From Parietaria judaica (Eukaryota > Streptophyta > Magnoliopsida > Rosales > Urticaceae), in assembly GCA_954871525.1 (NCBI GenBank), contig OX940868.1:26469056-26533055 (forward strand): a stretch of 64,000 nt of DNA, given 5' to 3'. Below, one piece after another: positions 10,808 to 23,277 of this stretch (positions within the stretch are counted from its first letter, which is position 1; every line of letters starts with the position of its first letter). Below the pieces are notes generated by a model that searched no databases, was not told where the DNA came from, and saw only the letters and a list, made by a program, of their open reading frames with translations. Made by a program: the position numbers and the translations under genes.

Positions 10808-12111
10808 ATACGATCAACTAAGTATGTATATATAAAATTAATAACATATTTGGTTGTTCGTAGTTGATATAACATACTTAGCTTGAATTAAGAGTCTAAA
10901 GTGTTAATCTTACTTGTGTAAGTTATTAATCTCACTCGTGACTCGTGTGTCTGCTATACTCGCCATCACTTTGTTCCGTTAAAATAGTGTTTTGTCCTTC
11001 ACACTCTAAAACAAGTGGGTCTATTACGAAGAATTAAGTTATAATATCAAATATATTTAGAGTTATTCGCGGCATAAGTATTAAAACTTTAACCAAATGA
11101 GATAGCATGAGTCGAAAATAAGAAAAAAAATAGTTGCAAAAAGTACTTGAAATCGATGCATATTTTTTTTCCACCTTTTCTACGGACGTTGTAAAAATGC
11201 CATGAGGTATGAAGAACTTTGGACGAAATTGAAGAGACACATATTCAAGTCAACTTGACTTCACGTGACATTTGACTAACTTAATGTTATTCATTTTCAA
11301 CTTGACCTAGATTATATATGATTCATTTGGAGTTAGATAGGTTGTTAGGCCATCCACCCCAGCATTCTATTTCCCACACTATTTCCCATTTTATTTTTCA
11401 ATAAACAATAATTTTTATTCCATTTGAACTTTATTTTCACTCTATTTTTATCCTCTTTATATCTTATTTATACTCATACCCCTATATTTATTTATTATCA
11501 TTACTAATTAGATAAATTAGAAGAATTATGGTTTCTTATGGTCTTGTTTCTTTATATTTATATCTAGTGTAATTGTGTTTTGTATTGATTTTTAATATAA
11601 TTGTGTTTTGCGCAAATGTCATTGTTATATTTTAAAATATTTTATTCTAAATTTTGTGAAATAATTATTTTTTATGAGTTCAATACTTCTGCCTCTTAAA
11701 AATATTTTTATGTAAATAATTACTCCTTATAAGTATTAGGAGTAAATATTAAATAACTATATAAATTATAGATATATTGCTCTTAGACTTGATTGACATA
11801 CTGACATAGAAACTCTGCGGGTTTTTTTCTTTCAATTTCGTCCGTCAATTAGACGTTGGAATAGTTTGTGATTTTATATCTGAGTTTGGGTCTTCAATCC
11901 AAGCTATGTCATATTTGTGCCAAATCTCAAATCTTCGCTGAATCAATTATTTGATTAAAAATCTCTCAAAAAAAAAAATATTTGAATAAAAATCAATTAA
12001 TTAAAAATTATGATTTATGTATATATTTGGGAAAATATCGACGCGTATTGATGGTGTATTTTTCACCAAGACTTTTGTGACACCTAATGTAAGTAATATA
12101 TCGTATTATCA
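10808..12111. other. Intergenic; no gene seen
   Basis: AT-rich without a supportable frame. Near 11348 the phrase GGCCATCCACCCCAGCATTC, followed by TATTTCCCA words, looks like the end of a plant MITE, but no matching inverted end was found. Confidence 0.5.
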
Positions 12112-12416
12112 TTTGATTATAGGTAAATTACGGCTAAAATACTTAATATTTTATTTACTTTTAATTATATGCCCAAACTTTTTTTGAGGGGTATAATATC
12201 CAAAATTTATTCTGTTACTACAAAATATTTCATGCCATCTATTTTTGTTTTTCTCCGTTACTGCCCTCCTACGTGGCAACTCTTTCTCTGCCACTTCTCT
12301 CTTACATCCCGCCACGCCAGTGCCAAAGCAAAGCAAAGCAAGAGTCTGAAACCCAGTCAATGTTTCTCTTCACTCTCCTTCATCATTGCTTCTCGTCCAC
12401 CGTCATTGCCAAGACC

Positions 12417-12651
12417 ATGAGCCTCGTGAGACTCCCGCGATTTCCGAACATCCGATCAGAGTACAAATGCCGAGTCGTCGGAGAAGCCCAGAAGGCCCTG
12501 TGCGAGTACCTCCACGACACCAAGTCTCTGCCGTAAATCTTCGCCGACCAGATCGCCGGAATCTCCCCCGTCTCCCTCTCCAAGCTCCTCCGAAAGATCC
12601 CATTCTCCGCCTTCACGAGCCTCCTCAAGTACGAACCCATCAACGAATTCA
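12417..12651 (+). pseudogene. Captured fragment of a plant mTERF (MTEF18-like) gene
   Basis: The frame from ATG 12417 reads MSLVRLPRFPN and then GEAQKALCEYLHDTKSLP. After six extra bases including an in-frame TAA (12534-12536), the same frame resumes with FADQIAGISP and SLSKLLRK, ending LLKYEPINEF at about 12651. The blocks QKAL.EYLH.T.SLPF.D, NSP..L.KLL and L.YHPINEF are, from memory, the N-terminal signature of plant MTEF18-like organellar transcription termination factors. Homology stops at INEF; the mTERF helical repeats are missing. Too short and interrupted to be functional. Confidence 0.6.
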
Positions 12652-12960
12652 GCGCAGCCTGCGGCAGCGCTCTAAAATTCTTCGCCGGCGGGAAGCTCTT
12701 CCGCTTATTATTACTGTTGTGGTGATTGTGACCATGGTGGTTGTGGTGTTGTTGGTGACCCATCAACGAAGACAAGATCGAGGCCATCGGCGCCGGATTC
12801 CGCGGTGGAAGCATCCTCATCAATCCACTGCCGCCGCCGCTGCCGATGAGTCCTCCGCTGTCGTCGTCCTCGTCTTCCTCGTTGTTGAGCTCTCCTCCGA
12901 GCTCTCGTCCCCTCTGAGCCTCTCGCCGCTTTTTGCTCCGGTTCATCTGATCCCTCTCCC
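12652..12960 (-). pseudogene. Second captured gene fragment, basic/acidic/His-rich, opposite strand
   Basis: On the minus strand a frame starting near 12946 reads MNRSKKRREAQRGREL, then an acidic run (NNEEDEDDD), a Gly/Ser patch, LMRMLPP, a His/Asn-rich run and RKSFPPAKNFRALPQAA. This is composition typical of a plant nuclear protein, and it meets the mTERF fragment at about 12651-12652 on the other strand, so it probably comes from a different donor. I cannot name the family. Beyond the junction the frame is only the antisense of the mTERF piece. Confidence 0.45.
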
Positions 12961-13529
12961 GGTCCCTCTCTCTCTGCCCCTCTCCCTCTCCCTCTCACGA
13001 TCATGATCTCGATCCTTCTTCCCTCCGCTCCCTCATCTTCATATGCAAGAGAAAAATCACAGAATCAGAATCAAAACCAGCAACAGATTCCTCCGAAAAG
13101 ATTAGATCTGGCCGAGCTCTCCCAACCTAGCGAGTTCCTGAGGCTGCTGCTTTTGTGCCACCTCCTCGGCAGCCCATTCGTCGTTCCCCTAACAAATTTT
13201 CTGGTGGCGAAACTTTGGCCACCGTGACTCCCAGACTCCGATTGCGACCGAACCAGAGAAAGAGGAGAAAAGATTGAAGATAAAAGCCTCGAAGATCTTC
13301 GTTGCTCTTCAATGGCGGTCTCACTTATTTTTATTCCGAGATGACGCGGGGGAATAAAAATGACAAGTGGCATCGACGTGGGTGCCACGTAGGCTATATT
13401 AAAGGTGTGAACGAGGATATAACGGCGGGTCTATTTCGTGTTAACGAAATAAACATTGGGTATTATAGGCACTAAAAAAAGTTTGGGTATATAATTAAAA
13501 CAAAATAAAACATTAGGTATTTTAGCCGT

Positions 13530-14538
13530 TGTTGACGTGATTTCGCACGCCAACGGTCACGTGACTTGTGAATGGGATTTTGCGATGAAGATGCTAAGAT
13601 TTTTTGTGGAACCTGACTTCCGCGTCGTTTATACTATCAACGATGACACACAAAAATGTAGAACGAAATAAATAAATAAAAACACCAGAGTTTTTTAGAG
13701 AGGTTCGTCCTAATGCGGTAGTTGACTACGTCCTCTGTATGTTTATTGCTTTTTGAAAGATTGATCAATCGGAACCACAAGCCAATTCCTGATAGATCGA
13801 AAATGAAAGAAAAACACTCTGAAGATACGAATTCTCATAGACTCTTTTCTCTCAATAGTGGATACTTGCATGCGTGTAGAAGGGCTGCCTTTCTGCTTTT
13901 ATAAATGTTGAGCTTCTGCCCGTTGGAGGTGTACGTTGGTAGTGGCTTCGAGTTCGGGGCTTGACTTGTTGCCGAGCTGAAACGTGGGCCACGTCTTGCG
14001 AGATTTTCGTAGTGGTGGACCTTGACTGGTCGTCGTGGGACGAATTCAAATCGTGGCGGTTTTTCTGGTCGGTCTTCGGAGGTTTGATTGAAGTTGCTGA
14101 CCAGGTCTGCTCGCGTTTGAATGTATGGCTTTCTTCTGTTCAGGGATTTTATTCAACTTCTGCTCGGATCCTTTTCGAGACAATTAGTCAGGGTGGAGCT
14201 TTGGGTGTTGGTTTTAACCAAGTGTTGTTTCGAAGTGAGATTTTGATTTATGCTCAGATTTCTCCTTTGAAAATCTATTCGGGCTTCTTTCGAGCTTACT
14301 CTGCTTGGTGTTCTTTTGAACGTGTTCTGTTCGAGTGACTTTGCCTTCTAGGCTTTTATTTTTACTTTGGCCCAAACACGATCAAGTGACTAGTGGGCCT
14401 TTAGGCTTTGTATTTTGCAAGCCCAATTTAGTATAAATATTTAAATATATTCATAACTTAGGTCATATACAATTTAATCTTTAAATTTGATTAATGACCT
14501 TACAATTCTAATTTATGGAACGAATTTGCACATCAACA
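13530..14538 (-). mobile_element. Solo LTR (1009 bp) nested in the Pack-MULE right arm
   Basis: The element starts TGTTGACGTG and ends CACATCAACA, so it has TGTTGA...TCAACA ends. It is flanked by an exact 5-bp duplication, GCCGT, at 13525-13529 and 14539-14543. Deleting it and one GCCGT restores the Pack-MULE inverted repeat. Read on the minus strand it has a TTTATAAAAG TATA-like word near 13900 and, further on, the AGGACGTAGTCAAC phrase typical of the 3' part of plant LTRs. There is no internal gag-pol, primer site or second LTR, so it is a solo LTR left by recombination. Superfamily (probably Copia or Gypsy) is not determined. Confidence 0.9.
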
Positions 14539-14586
14539 GCCGTAGTTTACCCTTTGATTATTGTATTTATTTAAATTTATAAAAAA

Positions 14587-15380
14587 AAGTAAACTGCGAA
14601 TAATGTACCCAATGTTTGATCGGCTGCAAATTATGCAACTAATATTTTTTTTTACGGCTAATGTACCCAAACTTAATTCCGTTAGATTTTTTCATGTTTT
14701 CCGTCACTTAATCGTCACCGAGTGATTCCTCCTCTATATGTACGCTTTTCGTATTTTTGACATAACTCACTGATTTTTTGTGCAAGTTTTATGCACGACC
14801 TACGGTTGGAAGATAAGATATAGATCTACAACTTTGGTGTTTTAAGTTTTGTAAAAAAAGTTTTAAAATATACGAAATTTCAATTATAACGTAAAACTAG
14901 ACATTAGTTTAATGAAAAATATTTATTTCGAGAAAATTTTAATATAATTAATGACTTTTTATGCTAAAATGTAAAACTAGAAAGTTGTAGATAAATCTTT
15001 TATCTTTCCAACGGTTATTTATTATAAATTTTGGACAAAAAATAAGTGAGTTATGCCAAAAATATGAGATATTAAAATTTGCTCGAAACATATATATTTT
15101 GTATTACACTAATTTCCAGTTTTACGTTGTAATTTTTAACAAAACTTAAATCCAAAGTTATAGATATATCTCTTATCTTTCCAACCGTATGTTGTGCATA
15201 AAACTTGGATAAAAATTAATGAGTTATGCCAAAAAAAAAATACAAAAACTGTACATATAGAGGAGGAATCACTTAATGACGGTCAAGTGACGGAAAACGC
15301 GAAAAAAAATATAATTGAATCAAGTTTGGATACATTAGAAGTCGAAAATAAACATTGGGTACATTAACCGCGGTTTACCC
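14587..15380. mobile_element. Foldback Mutator-like element, 794 bp, mostly inverted arms
   Basis: The left end reads AAGTAAACTGCG then AATGTACCCAATGTTT; the reverse complement of the right end reads GGGTAAACCGCGG then TTAATGTACCCAATGTTT. The arms pair over several hundred bases, including GATTCCTCCTCTATATGTAC (near 14726, reverse complement near 15250) and the ACGGTTGGAA.GATAAGA block, which occurs three times (near 14813, 15010 and 15185). Flanks share TTATAAAAAA (14577-14586 and 15381-15390), a 9-10 bp target duplication. The ends resemble those of the neighbouring Pack-MULE (GGGTAAAC.RCGG, ACCCAAACTT), so both may belong to one Mutator-like lineage. No coding capacity. Confidence 0.85.
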
Positions 15381-15390
15381 TTATAAAAAA

Positions 15391-18243
<2,853 letters not shown>

Positions 18244-18896
18244 TTCTAGACTGCGAGCTTTTGACACGTGTCTTCCGATCCGCGATGACCGTGCTTAGGT
18301 CGGTGTTGATATGGATGTCGGCATTTGTCGCCGGAAAGATTAAGATTAGCGCTTGTGCTGTAGTTTGAACACTCTACTTTTGTGTTCGGAAAGATAAGAT
18401 TCTGTCATTTCTTTTATTCAATTTGAGCTCTCATACATTGTGTCAGTGTGATAGTACAACGATTTTCCGATTTTACATGAAGTCGATTGGTTTCGACGAT
18501 TCTTCGACAGTATTTTCCTCCTTTATAGATTTTAGCTGTTAAATTTTCCGGTTTTCAGGAACCGAAATAGAATCGGAATTACTAAATCCGGATTTATTCG
18601 GAATTGAGAAGATAGGAACTAGCATTCTGGCCGTAACTGGTGCCGTGGAGGCGCGCCTCCGAGGCAAATTATGCGTAACGAAAACCAAATACTAAAATTT
18701 TACTTATCTTATTATATTTACAACAAACAACCATTGTATCAGACTGCTAAGTCTCTAGCATCAAAAGGGACCAGAAATCTAGTACAGACAGCAGTGATAA
18801 GCTTCTCTTTACACCATCGAAAACGGACCAAACCAGAGTTAAAGCGAGACTAATTGAGGGAAAAAGGCAACAAAACGAGAGAACAAACCGGTGAAA
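18244..18896. other. Convergent 3' region between RABA1 and the small TM gene
   Basis: Holds the 3' UTR of the Rab gene and, from the other side, that of the minus-strand gene at 18897. The phrase AACCGAAATAGAATCGGAAT at about 18561-18580 resembles ends of plant hAT-type non-autonomous elements, without a visible partner. No additional gene. Confidence 0.5.
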
Positions 18897-19160
18897 TCAG
18901 CCTGGTGGGGGTTCGTCGTTGGGATCGGAGGACCGAGAGGGGAGAGGATTGGAGCCCTTGACGACCCAGCCGAGAGCGAAGAAGGAGAGCCCTGCCACAA
19001 TGGCGGTTCCCCAGGCGTGGGAGTACCACCGGCTGTACTGCCTGATCGCGAACCTCCACTGCTCCCGCAGCGTCGCCGCCTCCGGGATCGTCGTCTCCGG
19101 TGGGTTCCGGTACCGGAGCCTCTCGGCGGGCGGATTCGGTTTGCGCGGGTTCTCGCTCAT
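18897..19160 (-). CDS. Small plant-conserved single-TM protein, possibly mitochondrial complex I associated
   Basis: An intronless 87-aa frame. It opens MSENPRKPNPPAERLRYRNP, continues through a charged EAATLREQWRFAIRQYSRWY segment, then one hydrophobic helix (about residues 51-67, GTAIVAGLSFFALGWVV) and a short Pro/Ser-rich tail. It has no cleavable signal by eye. The sequence looks strongly constrained and, from memory, resembles a small plant-specific protein reported with mitochondrial complex I (At1g67350-like); that match needs a search. The start is the first ATG of the frame. A hAT-derived sequence begins only about 60-100 bp upstream, in what should be its promoter. Confidence 0.7.
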   Translation of the reverse strand: MSENPRKPNPPAERLRYRNPPETTIPEAATLREQWRFAIRQYSRWYSHAWGTAIVAGLSFFALGWVVKGSNPLPSRSSDPNDEPPPG

Positions 19161-19263
19161 CTCTGCTCGAAGAAGAGTGTCAATTCTGAAAAGACACTAC
19201 GACCTAATGCCCAAAATGTTGAACCGGGTTAAACCCGGATTCGACAAAAAAAAAAAAAAAAAA

Positions 19264-19445
19264 CCCGGATACCGAAATATCTGGGTCCGACTTTTTCCGG
19301 AACCGGATATTTCGGTATCCGGGATAATTAAAACCCGGATATACAAATATCCGGGTTTTTTAATAAAAAAAATAAAAAGCCCAACGGCTCTTTAATCTGA
19401 GCCGTTGGATCGTAGATCCAACGGCTCAGATTAAAGAGCCGTTGG
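19264..19445. repeat. Three consecutive perfect or near-perfect palindromes upstream of the hAT gene
   Basis: Hairpin 1 pairs 19264-19285 with 19303-19323 (CCCGGATACCGAAATATC and complement). Hairpin 2 is AACCCGGATATAC..ATATCCGGGTT at 19332-19357. Hairpin 3 has 31-bp perfect arms, 19381-19411 and 19415-19445, around a 3-bp loop, built on CAACGGCTC words. Such subterminal palindromes are common ahead of plant hAT transposase genes and could also form small-RNA precursors. Confidence 0.8.
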
Positions 19446-19584
19446 GGGGCGGCAAAAGTCACGGTACACGTGGCGCAAAAATAGAGCCGTTGGAGGCAAC
19501 GGTCAAAATTGCAGACTGGCCCCTGAAAATAGCCGTTGGACCTCGAAAAACACCACTTTACTCGAATTCCTTCACATTTTTCCC

Positions 19585-19592
19585 TATAAATA
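19585..19592 (+). promoter_or_regulatory. TATA box of the hAT transposase gene
   Basis: TATAAATA lies about 165 bp before the ATG at 19752, followed by a CT-rich leader. No competing TATA word lies closer. Confidence 0.5.
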
Positions 19593-19751
19593 TCCCACTT
19601 CAACCTCATTTTTTTCACACAACTCCTTCTCTTCATCTCCAATTCTCCCAAACTCTCTCAAGCTCTCATATTTCCGAATTTACTCTATAGTTTAGCTACT
19701 TTATAATTATATAAATACTCTCTATTGTTAGTTTAATATATTGTCGTTAAT

Positions 19752-22319
19752 ATGTCGAGTGGCAACAACCGTTCTCGAGGACGTCCCGATGTCCGAGGAA
19801 AAGGACGGTCCACTATTCCGTCGCCGCGATCGGTTAATAGCGGGACGGGTTTTAGTCAACATAATTATAATGTCGGAGTTATGAATCAACACAATGTTCC
19901 CGGTTCCTCTAGCCAACCGTTACCGGTTCATGGTCAATATGGTACCGGTGGCGTCGGGCCGAACCAACAATTACTAATTTCTCAAGGTCAAGGCGGTATG
20001 TTTACTAACTTACTCAATTTTCAAGGTACAACTATTCCGGAATGGAGCCTTAGCAACGAGCAACAACAACAACAACAATATGTTAACCACGACGCCGAGG
20101 TACGTTTAGTTTAATTATTTTGTTTACACATACTTTAATTATTTTAGTTTAATTATTTTAGTTTAATTATTATAATTATTTTAGTTTAACTAATTAATTT
20201 AGTTTAATTAATTTAATTATTTTAGTTTAATTAATTAATTTAATTATTTTAGTTTAATTATTTTAGTTTAATTAAATAATTTGTCACGTCTCTTGAAAGT
20301 CTTAGTATGCTCTGTGGTTGCGGTTCCGACCGATCTTCCACATCAGAAACGAATTTCTTGAGATTTAATAATCATTTAATCTTATTAATTTAATTAAACT
20401 TTATATGGTTACTTAATAAGTTAAAAACCTTCAAATTTAATTTAATTCATTTATTTTAATTAATTAATTTGCCACGTCTCTTGAAAGTCTTAGTATGCTC
20501 TGTCGTTGCGGTTCCGACTGATCTTCCACATCAGAAACGAATTTCTTGAGATTTAATAATAATTTAATCATATTAATTTAATTTAACTTTATATGGTTAC
20601 TTAATAAGTTAAAAAAATTAAAAAAGGTAATTTGTATGTGTAGTAATAGTTATAAAGTTCTTATTGGATTATGGTGTCTTAGAAAGATTGGTTTTTAAAT
20701 AAGGTTTGCTTTGCAATCTCCTCCAAGCTAGCCTGGGAACCTCGGGGAGTTCTGTCTAGAAAAGCTTGGGCCTAAAGCGAGATCATAGTATCCTTTCCAG
20801 TCGATCTGGCCGTGGAACCTCGGGGAGTTCCGTCTACAAGAGCTTGATAATTATTTCCACACATAAGAAATACCATTTTTAATTTTGTTAACTTTTTTAT
20901 TTAACTATATCAAATTTAATTAAATTAATATGATTAATATTAATTTAATTGTAATATTTCTTCATTTTCTTGAAAATTTAATAAATGTAATTGTAATATT
21001 TCTTAATTCTTAATATGTCTTTTTAGGAAACGAGGTCGAGGAACCTACCCAACGACCCCGATGCCCAGTACGATGATGATGATGATGCAGAGGACCCGAA
21101 CTACGTTCAAGGCGAGGAGGAGGAAGTTGACGAAGTTCTACCAACGCCGCCACCGCCAGCTAGACGTGGACGTGGACGTGGACGTGGACGGGCCCAACAA
21201 CAACCCTTGGTTCAGGGTGAGGACGGTCGCCCCCCCCCCCATCCGCCGGCGAGGAAGCGAAAGAAATTAACGGGAGCGGTTTGGCAGAACGACTTCGTAC
21301 CCGACTACAGATACAACTACGAAACCGGCTTGGAAGATAGGTGGGGGATTTGCAAACACTGCAATGCGGAGTTTAGTGCTCACCCGAAGCACGACGGTAA
21401 CAGCCGCCTAGAAGCCCACGTCAAGACCTGCTTGAAGAAAAAGCGGGCGGAGGAGGTAAGTCGCTTACCCGATGATCTTTATAGAATGTATGTTGCTCAG
21501 TGGGTTATACGCGATGGTTTGCCTATATCGGCGCCCGAGGGAGAAGGTTTTAACGAATTGATGATGAGGGTGGCGCCGATAAACTATAGGGAAATCTCGT
21601 ATTATATAAACCACGAGACAATTATCAAATTTTATAACGAGCAAAGGGCCGCTTTACAAGAAATGTTCCAACAATCTGCTTACAAAGTGTCTTTAACGTC
21701 GGATTGTTGGAAAGGCCATGCCAATGATGATTATATTACGGTCGTAGCTCACTTTATCAACGATAGTTGGAAAATGGAAAAGCGTATCATAGGTTTTAGG
21801 CCTTTGAGGGTTAGGCACACATCAGTAAACCTAGCCGAGGCGATACTAGAAGTTTTGTCGGATTGGAACCTTAAGGATAGGGTAGTTTCTATTACGTTAG
21901 ATAACGCAAGTGCCCACGCCAATGCCGTAGAAATAATGAAGGAAAGTTTGACCAATTTTAGGGACGATTGTTTTCATCAAAGGTGTGCGTGTCATATTAT
22001 AAACTTGATAGTTCAATCCGGCTTAAAAGTTATTTCCGATAGTATCGCCAAAATTAGGAACACGATTTTGTATATACGATCATCTACTATGCGTACAGTT
22101 TCTTGGGAAGATTATTGCAGGGCTCACGGTTACCCGGTAAGAACGTTTCAACCGGATATGCCGATCCGTTGGAACTCGACCTACATGATGTTGGATGCTG
22201 TCCTACCCTACAAGGAGCTTCTTACAAACTGGATCAACAGCCTGGAACAAGACGACCTGCCTCTCACACATCCTCACAAACCTCCAATTTTCTTTTACCT
22301 TTGCGGCAAAAGTATATAA
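19752..22319 (+). pseudogene. hAT transposase (zf-BED / RICESLEEPER type), C-terminally truncated
   Basis: The frame is join(19752..20099, 21027..22319), 546 aa, across one phase-0 GT-AG intron. Exon 1 is Gly/Asn/Gln-rich. Exon 2 starts acidic (DDDDDAEDP), has Pro-rich and RGRGRGR runs, then a BED-type finger (CKHC...H..TC) and a transposase core: LTSDCWKGHANDDY supplies the first catalytic Asp and ITLDNASAHANAV the second. Homology runs to WNSTYMMLDAVLPYKELLTNW and stops near PLTH (about 22265); the remaining residues to the stop are unrelated. The C-terminal dimerisation domain and third acidic residue are absent, so it should not be active. A poly-Gln run (QQQQQQQ) ends exon 1. Confidence 0.85.
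20104..20860. repeat. Tandem duplications inside the hAT intron
   Basis: A block containing CACGTCTCTTGAAAGTCTTA and CCACATCAGAAACGAATTTC occurs at about 20284-20425 and again, nearly identical, at about 20472-20615 (period about 188 bp). Before it, TTTAGTTTAATTA words form a low-complexity array (20104-20280). After it, GGAACCTCGGGGAGTTCYGT occurs twice (about 20737 and 20813). All lies within the spliced intron. Confidence 0.75.
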
Positions 22320-23277
22320 ATTTTGATTTAAGATGGTATTTTTTTTTTGGGTTTAATAGTGGCATGTATACCTTATTTATACACAACTAAAGTGGCATAG
22401 ACTCGATTTTAATTTCATTATCATCGAGCTCAACTTTATTGTAGTATTGATCAATTCATTCTTTTTTTTTTCTCAATGGCTTTTAAGTATCACTAAATTT
22501 AGATATTTACGCTACCCAAATGTTTATTTTCTTTTCTTTGAATCATCTAGTGCAACAACTTTCATTGCTGCCGGCAACGCCGTTGTAGAACTCGGTAATT
22601 CCGATAATGAAAAAGCTCACAAAATAATTGAGATAAGAATAAATTTAAATTTGAGTAAAGTTAAACTTGATTAAAAATAAAAGTTGAGTCTATATCGTTC
22701 TGAGTTAATACATCTTTATATATAACGCTATTTTTAAAAGCGACAAAAATTAATATATAAATATTAAAATAAAAAACGATATTTATCATCTATTAGTAAA
22801 TATAATTCAATGTAGTTTTACTTATGTTCATTGCTTCCTAAAATTTATATTGAAAAAAAAAAAAAAAAAACTGTTCGATTAGAAGATAATTCCCGAGACA
22901 AGATAATTACGAAGCAGATTTGTTGGCAGATATTTTTATAATATATACTAAATATTTGGAAAGATTACTAGTGTCTAGTGCTCAACAACATCTTAATTTG
23001 TTAACTAAGAGTTAATTTGAAGGATTTTATTTTTTTTATGAAATTGATCTAAACTAAACGTAAACAATAAAGGGTAGTATCGTCGGTTTGGAAATTATAA
23101 TAGAGATTATTAAATAAAAAAGTCCCGTAGACATATCATATATGAATCTATGATCCAATCTTTAAAATTCGAAGAAACGTTATGCGACTAGTATGTATAT
23201 ATATAATCTTATACACTGATAATGATCTGATATTAAATCTCACTAGTATTCTCTTTCGTTATTCTCGCTTCAACACC
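22320..23277. other. Intergenic; no gene seen
   Basis: AT-rich, with a run of about 18 A residues near 22854-22870. A short frame near 22447-22674 has no recognisable features. Confidence 0.55.

Larger units (their letters stand above)
12121..14552. mobile_element. Pack-MULE-like element with gene fragments and a nested solo LTR
   Basis: The left end begins AGGTAAATTACGGCTAAAAT. The right end, read on the other strand from 14552, begins GGGTAAACTACGGCTAAAAT once the inserted LTR (13530-14538) and one TSD copy are removed. The inverted arms continue through TTAATTATAT-CCCAAACTTT, and the CCTACGTGGCA words (near 12270 and 13385) also pair, so each arm is roughly 180 bp. The nine bases TTTGATTAT flank the element exactly (12112-12120 and 14553-14561), the TSD size of Mutator-like elements. 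The GC-rich interior carries fragments of unrelated genes on opposite strands and no transposase. Long TIRs, 9-bp TSD and captured gene pieces define a Pack-MULE. Confidence 0.88.

Noticed and set aside
12383..13388. Several long frames presented as a complete protein on either strand of the Pack-MULE interior
   Set aside because: The frames change identity at about 12651 and are interrupted; they are captured pieces, not an intact gene.
13961..14338. 125-codon plus-strand frame near 14.0-14.3 kb
   Set aside because: It lies wholly inside the solo LTR, antisense to the LTR's apparent transcription direction, and shows no domain.
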